Positions 60,474-64,000 of a stretch of DNA of 64,000 nucleotides are shown here, in pieces. The position numbers were made by a program, and so were the translations under genes. The notes under the pieces are model-generated. The model worked only from the letters and a program-made list of their open reading frames with translations. It was not told the origin of the DNA and searched no databases. The stretch is from Terrisporobacter glycolicus ATCC 14880 = DSM 1288 (GTDB lineage: Bacteria > Bacillota > Clostridia > Peptostreptococcales > Peptostreptococcaceae). The DNA is taken from NCBI RefSeq assembly GCF_036812735.1, contig NZ_CP117523.1:3162001-3226000 (forward strand), read 5' to 3'. The number at the start of each line of letters is the position of its first letter. Within the stretch, counting starts at the first letter, position 1.

Positions 60474-61553
60474 ATGGATCAAATGAAATTACAAAGAATT
60501 ATTACATCAATGAAGGAAAACGATGTTCCTCAATTAATAGTAGCTGATCCAGCTTCTATATGTTATTTAACAGGCCGTATGTTAAATTGTGGCGAAAGAA
60601 TGCTTGCTCTTTATCTTGATGTTGAAGGCAATCATAAATTTTTCATAGGTAAATTATTCCCACAGTCTACTCCAATTGAAGGAGCTGAAATAGTTTACTT
60701 TGATGATATTGATGATTATGTAGGAATGTTAGCAAACTGCATGAGAGAAAACACTATAGTTGGTATAGATAAAGTTTGGCCAGCTAAGTTCTTATTACCT
60801 TTAATGAGCAAATTAAATGCTACTAAATTTATTGATGGATCATTCATAATAGATGACATTCGTCAAATTAAAGATGAAAAAGAACAAGAATTAATGAGAG
60901 AAGCTTCAAAATTAAATGACAGCGTTATGGAAAGATTAATGCCTCTTGTTAAAGAAGGTTACACTGAATTAGAAATGGCAGACAAAATTTTAGAAATGTA
61001 TCTTGAAGGTGGAGCTTCAGGTCACTCTTTTGATCCAATTATAGGATATGGTGCTAATGCTGCTGATCCTCACCATGAATCAGACAACTCTAAAGGTAAA
61101 TTAGGAGATTCAGTTGTCCTTGACTTAGGTTGTGTAAAAGATGGATACTGCTCTGACATGACTAGAACAGTATTTTTAGGTGAAGTTTCTGAAAAAGGAA
61201 AAGAAGTATATGAAGTAGTAAAAGAAGCTAACTTAAGAGGTATAGCTGCTTGTAAACCAGGAAATAGATTCTGTGATGTAGATAACGCTTGTCGTGACTA
61301 CATAACTGAAAAAGGTTACGGAGAATACTTTACTCATAGAACTGGACATTCTATAGGAATGGAGTGCCATGAGTTCGGTGATGTATCTTCTGTAAATGAA
61401 GCTATATTAAAACCAGGTATGATATTCTCAGTTGAGCCAGGTGTTTACTTACCAGGAGAAGTTGGAGTTAGAATAGAAGACTTAGTATTAATAACTGAAG
61501 ATGGTTGCGAAGTGTTAAACAACGTAACTAAGGATTTAATTGTTATAAAATAA
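60474..61553 (+). CDS. pepQ: Xaa-Pro dipeptidase / short aminopeptidase P (PepQ-like)
   Basis: M24B peptidase of 359 residues: N-terminal creatinase domain (1-125) and catalytic domain with VVLDLGCVKDGYCSDMTRTV, HRTGHSIGMECHEFGD and FSVEPGVYLPGEVGVRIEDL carrying the five metal ligands. The short two-domain form usually cleaves Xaa-Pro dipeptides. GGGGG site before ATG. Divergent from the long-form enzyme, completing proline-peptide breakdown. Confidence 0.93.
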   Translation: MDQMKLQRIITSMKENDVPQLIVADPASICYLTGRMLNCGERMLALYLDVEGNHKFFIGKLFPQSTPIEGAEIVYFDDIDDYVGMLANCMRENTIVGIDKVWPAKFLLPLMSKLNATKFIDGSFIIDDIRQIKDEKEQELMREASKLNDSVMERLMPLVKEGYTELEMADKILEMYLEGGASGHSFDPIIGYGANAADPHHESDNSKGKLGDSVVLDLGCVKDGYCSDMTRTVFLGEVSEKGKEVYEVVKEANLRGIAACKPGNRFCDVDNACRDYITEKGYGEYFTHRTGHSIGMECHEFGDVSSVNEAILKPGMIFSVEPGVYLPGEVGVRIEDLVLITEDGCEVLNNVTKDLIVIK

Positions 61554-61573
61554 ATATTACTTTAATTATTCAT

Positions 61574-61608
61574 AAAAAAATCGGAGTTCTTATGGCTCCG
61601 GTTTTTTT
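61574..61608 (+). terminator. Terminator after pepQ
   Basis: Stem AAATCGGAG / CTCCGGTTT (with one G-T pair; 61578-61586 / 61596-61604), followed by T's to 61608. Confidence 0.82.
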
Positions 61609-61668
61609 ATGCAAATTTTTAATCAATTACAATATTATACTTTTCAAAAATATTTCATCTCTTATAAA

Positions 61669-61735
61669 TCTTAATACTATTTTAATACTCCTACTGTAAG
61701 TCTTAATACCTTTTTAAAACCTCAATTTTTATAAT
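61669..61735 (+). promoter_or_regulatory. kdp promoter with three phased repeats
   Basis: TCTTAATAC (61669-61677), TTTTAATAC (61680-61688) and TCTTAATAC (61701-61709) are spaced 11 and 21 bp, close to one and two helical turns. TATAAT lies at 61730-61735 with no good -35, as expected of an activator-dependent promoter. Probable KdpE-type sites. Confidence 0.6.
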
Positions 61736-61764
61736 TGAATTATAAAAAAAAGGAGGTATAAGAA

Positions 61765-61854
61765 ATGCAAATACTAATTTGGACAATTGGTCTAGTTGCA
61801 ATAATTTTATTAATTTACTATTTTGTAATTCTTATGGGAGGAGATAAACAATGA
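61765..61854 (+). CDS. kdpF: KdpF small subunit
   Basis: A 29-residue one-helix peptide (MQILIWTIGLVAIILLIYYF then VILMGGDKQ). AAGGAGG precedes the ATG. Its TGA overlaps the kdpA ATG (ATGA), the typical kdpF-kdpA coupling. It stabilises the KdpABC complex in the membrane. Small size means the call rests on position and hydrophobicity. Confidence 0.82.
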   Translation: MQILIWTIGLVAIILLIYYFVILMGGDKQ

Positions 61855-63668
61855 CATACACAATTTTGCAGTATTTAATTTATTTAGTAATCCTTATAGT
61901 GCTTGCCATACCATTTGGTTCATATATAGGTAAAGTAATGAATGGAGAAAAAGTATTTTTATCTAAGCTTTTATATCCATGTGAAAAATTTATTTATAAA
62001 GTAATGAAAGTTAAAAGTGATGAAGAAATGAATTGGAAAAAATATATTTGTTCTGTTTTAGTGTTTAATGGAATAGGTTTAATATTTTTATTTCTTCTTC
62101 AGTTATTTCAAGGTCATTTAATTGGTAATCCCCAAAAGCTACCTGGTGTACCATGGGATTTATCTTTAAATACAGCTATAAGTTTCATAACAAATACGAA
62201 CTGGCAAGCATATAGCGGTGAATCTACTTTAAGTTATTTAACCCAAGCCCTTGGCCTTACAGTTCAAAACTTTGTTTCAGCTGCAACAGGCATAGCTGTA
62301 TTATTTGCTTTAATTCGTGGGTTTATAAAGGTTAATTCAAAAGGACTTGGTAGCTATTGGGGTGATATGACTAGAATAATACTTTATATTTTAATACCTT
62401 TAAATATAGTTATTTCTGTTGGCCTTTTATCTCAAGGCGTTGTTCAAAATTTTAAGTCTGCTGAAACTGTTCAACTAGTTGAACCTATTGCTATTGACAA
62501 TGATGGAAATATTATTGAAAATGCAAAAATTGACTCAAAAACTAACACAGTCTCTGTTAATGGAAAAGTAATTAATAATGCAGAAATTGTAGATACGGAA
62601 ATTATTCCTCTTGGCCCTGCTGCTAGCCAAATAGCAATAAAACAAACTGGTACTAATGGTGGTGGTTTCTATGGAGTTAACTCAGCTCACCCTTTAGAAA
62701 ATCCAACAATCATTTCTAATTTACTAGAAATGATTTCAATTTTACTAATACCTGCAGCCTTATGCTTTACATTTGGTAGAAATGTAAAAAATAAAAAACA
62801 AGGTATTGCAATTTTTATGGCCATGTTTATAGTACTTGTAATAGCTCTTGGAGTAATAGCTGTATGCGAACAAAATGCTACTCCTCAACTTTCACAAAAT
62901 GGTGTTGTTGATATGACTGCTATAGAACAATCTGGGGGGAACATGGAAGGTAAAGAATCCCGTTTTGGTATAGCTGCTTCATCTACATGGGCTACATTTA
63001 CTACAGCAGCTTCAAATGGTTCTGTAAACTCTATGCACGATAGTTACACTCCTATTGGTGGAATGGTAACCATGCTATTAATGCAACTTGGTGAAGTAAT
63101 CTTCGGTGGTGTTGGATGTGGATTGTATGGAATGTTAGCTTTCGCCATACTAACTGTATTTATTGCAGGACTTATGGTTGGTAGAACACCTGAATTTTTA
63201 GGTAAAAAAATTGAACCTTATGAAATGAAATGGTCAGTTCTTGTTTGCCTGGCTACTCCTCTTGCTATATTAATTGGTAGTGGTATTGCAACAGTTTGGC
63301 CTGGTATTACAGATAGTCTAAACAATGCTGGTACTCATGGTTTTTCTGAGATACTTTATGCCTATTCATCAGCGGGTGGAAATAATGGATCTGCTTTTGC
63401 TGGTTTTGGTGCAAATACAGTATTTTTAAATCTTACTTTAGGATTGTGCATGTTGTTTGCTAGGTTTATTCCAATGATAGGCATTATGGCGATTGCTGGT
63501 AGCTTAGTTCAAAAGAAAAAAATTGCTACTACAGCGGGCACATTATCTACTACAAATGCCATGTTTGTATTTTTATTAATTATGATTGTTTTATTAATTG
63601 GTGCACTTAGCTTTTTCCCAGCATTATCACTAGGACCAATTGCTGAGTATTTCAGTTCAATCTTATAG
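61851..63668 (+). CDS. kdpA: Potassium-transporting ATPase subunit KdpA
   Basis: K+-binding channel-like subunit, 605 residues and about ten helices. Selectivity-loop segments are visible: ITNTNWQAYSGES, IKQTGTNGGGFYGVNSAHP and ASNGSVNSMHDSYTPIGG, and later AGGNNGSAFAGF. Usual length is about 560; the extra residues include an Asn/Ile-rich insert at about 205-245 (DNDGNIIENAKID..) in an outside loop. GGAGG upstream within kdpF. Confidence 0.96.
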   Translation: MTYTILQYLIYLVILIVLAIPFGSYIGKVMNGEKVFLSKLLYPCEKFIYKVMKVKSDEEMNWKKYICSVLVFNGIGLIFLFLLQLFQGHLIGNPQKLPGVPWDLSLNTAISFITNTNWQAYSGESTLSYLTQALGLTVQNFVSAATGIAVLFALIRGFIKVNSKGLGSYWGDMTRIILYILIPLNIVISVGLLSQGVVQNFKSAETVQLVEPIAIDNDGNIIENAKIDSKTNTVSVNGKVINNAEIVDTEIIPLGPAASQIAIKQTGTNGGGFYGVNSAHPLENPTIISNLLEMISILLIPAALCFTFGRNVKNKKQGIAIFMAMFIVLVIALGVIAVCEQNATPQLSQNGVVDMTAIEQSGGNMEGKESRFGIAASSTWATFTTAASNGSVNSMHDSYTPIGGMVTMLLMQLGEVIFGGVGCGLYGMLAFAILTVFIAGLMVGRTPEFLGKKIEPYEMKWSVLVCLATPLAILIGSGIATVWPGITDSLNNAGTHGFSEILYAYSSAGGNNGSAFAGFGANTVFLNLTLGLCMLFARFIPMIGIMAIAGSLVQKKKIATTAGTLSTTNAMFVFLLIMIVLLIGALSFFPALSLGPIAEYFSSIL

Positions 63669-63681
63669 GAGGTGATCTTAA

Positions 63682-64000
63682 TTGAATAATAATACAAGAA
63701 CTGCTCTTTCAGATAAAAATATGATTAAAAGAGCTATAAAAGATTCATTTATAAAGTTAAATCCAAAAACACAGAAGGAAAATCCTGTAATGTCATTGGT
63801 TTATATATCTGCTATATTAACGAGTTTGCTTTGGATAGCGTCATTGTTTAGTATTAAAGATGCTTCACCTGGGTACACATTGTCTATAGCAATAATTCTT
63901 TGGTTTACAGTAATATTTGCAAATTTTGCAGAATCCATAGCTGAAGGTAGAGGTAAAGCTCAAGCAGATACTTTAAGGGCTAGTAAACATAATGTAAATG
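63682..64000 (+). CDS. kdpB: KdpB, N-terminal part (cut by window edge)
   Basis: The catalytic P-type ATPase subunit begins at a TTG (63682), with AGGAGGTGAT upstream, 13 bp after kdpA. About 106 codons are visible: an N-terminal basic segment, NPVMSLVYISAILTSLLWIASLF as first helix and FANFAESIAEGRGKAQADTLRASKHN, the KdpB hallmark. The phosphorylation domain lies beyond the edge. Confidence 0.95.
   Translation, partial: MNNNTRTALSDKNMIKRAIKDSFIKLNPKTQKENPVMSLVYISAILTSLLWIASLFSIKDASPGYTLSIAIILWFTVIFANFAESIAEGRGKAQADTLRASKHNVN

Noticed and set aside
1-64000. tRNA, rRNA, CRISPR, insertion sequence or prophage
   Set aside because: No cloverleaf-like GC-rich block, no regularly spaced repeats with unique spacers, no transposase or integrase frame was seen.

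Overview
The window is AT-rich DNA from a low-GC Firmicute, most likely a strict anaerobe of the Peptostreptococcaceae or a near relative (Clostridioides, Paraclostridium, Paeniclostridium, Romboutsia or Terrisporobacter type). Reasons: AT-rich codon use, strong AAGGAGG-type ribosome binding sites with frequent TTG starts, a reverse rubrerythrin, paired DegV proteins, a class B sortase, and a ptsHI / patatin / orphan adenine methyltransferase block that, as I recall it, resembles the camA locus of C. difficile. I see no tRNA, rRNA, CRISPR array, intact insertion sequence or prophage. Most genes lie on the minus strand.

Layout. 1-2441: BlaR1-like M56 sensor protease (cut by the window edge), its BlaI-type repressor with an operator-rich promoter, and a secreted DUF3298 protein. 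2565-6963: two copies of a module (small membrane protein of an unnamed paralogous family plus DegV fatty-acid-binding protein) around an acyl-ACP thioesterase / MarR pair, with twin operator repeats. 7110-14121: DUF4397 protein, candidate small RNA, SNF2/SWIM helicase, 42-residue membrane peptide, catalase-like protein, and a MATE exporter behind a terminator-bearing leader. 14267-19512: SPFH operon and a pstSCAB phosphate operon ending in a soluble HAD protein. 19756-20807: decayed glycyl-radical enzyme and activase. 20834-24503: XRE-cupin regulator, reverse rubrerythrin, DUF1540, a second MarR operon with twin dyads, and small genes. 24546-29994: copper locus (CopA, two-component system, HMA-UreH-like protein). 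30836-38060: complete galactitol operon. 38273-44286: HAD and kinase-like genes, CPBP protease, sortase B, siroheme protein, aldose epimerase. 44366-49859: ptsHI, patatin, a small unknown gene and the CamA-like methyltransferase. 50002-52269: two NlpC/P60 hydrolases. 52518-61553: dut, topB and a peptide-use cluster (pepT, POT transporter, two M24 peptidases). 61765-64000: start of kdpFAB.

How the parts work together. The galactitol block encodes every step from PTS uptake to triose phosphates and depends on the EI/HPr genes about 6 kb away. The copper block pairs an exporter with a sensor-regulator and a divergent HMA membrane protein. The thioesterase, MarR and DegV genes look like a self-regulated fatty-acid-handling unit. 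The peptide cluster imports oligopeptides and trims proline and tripeptide bonds, which suits an amino-acid-fermenting anaerobe. All calls come from reading the sequence; no database search was run.
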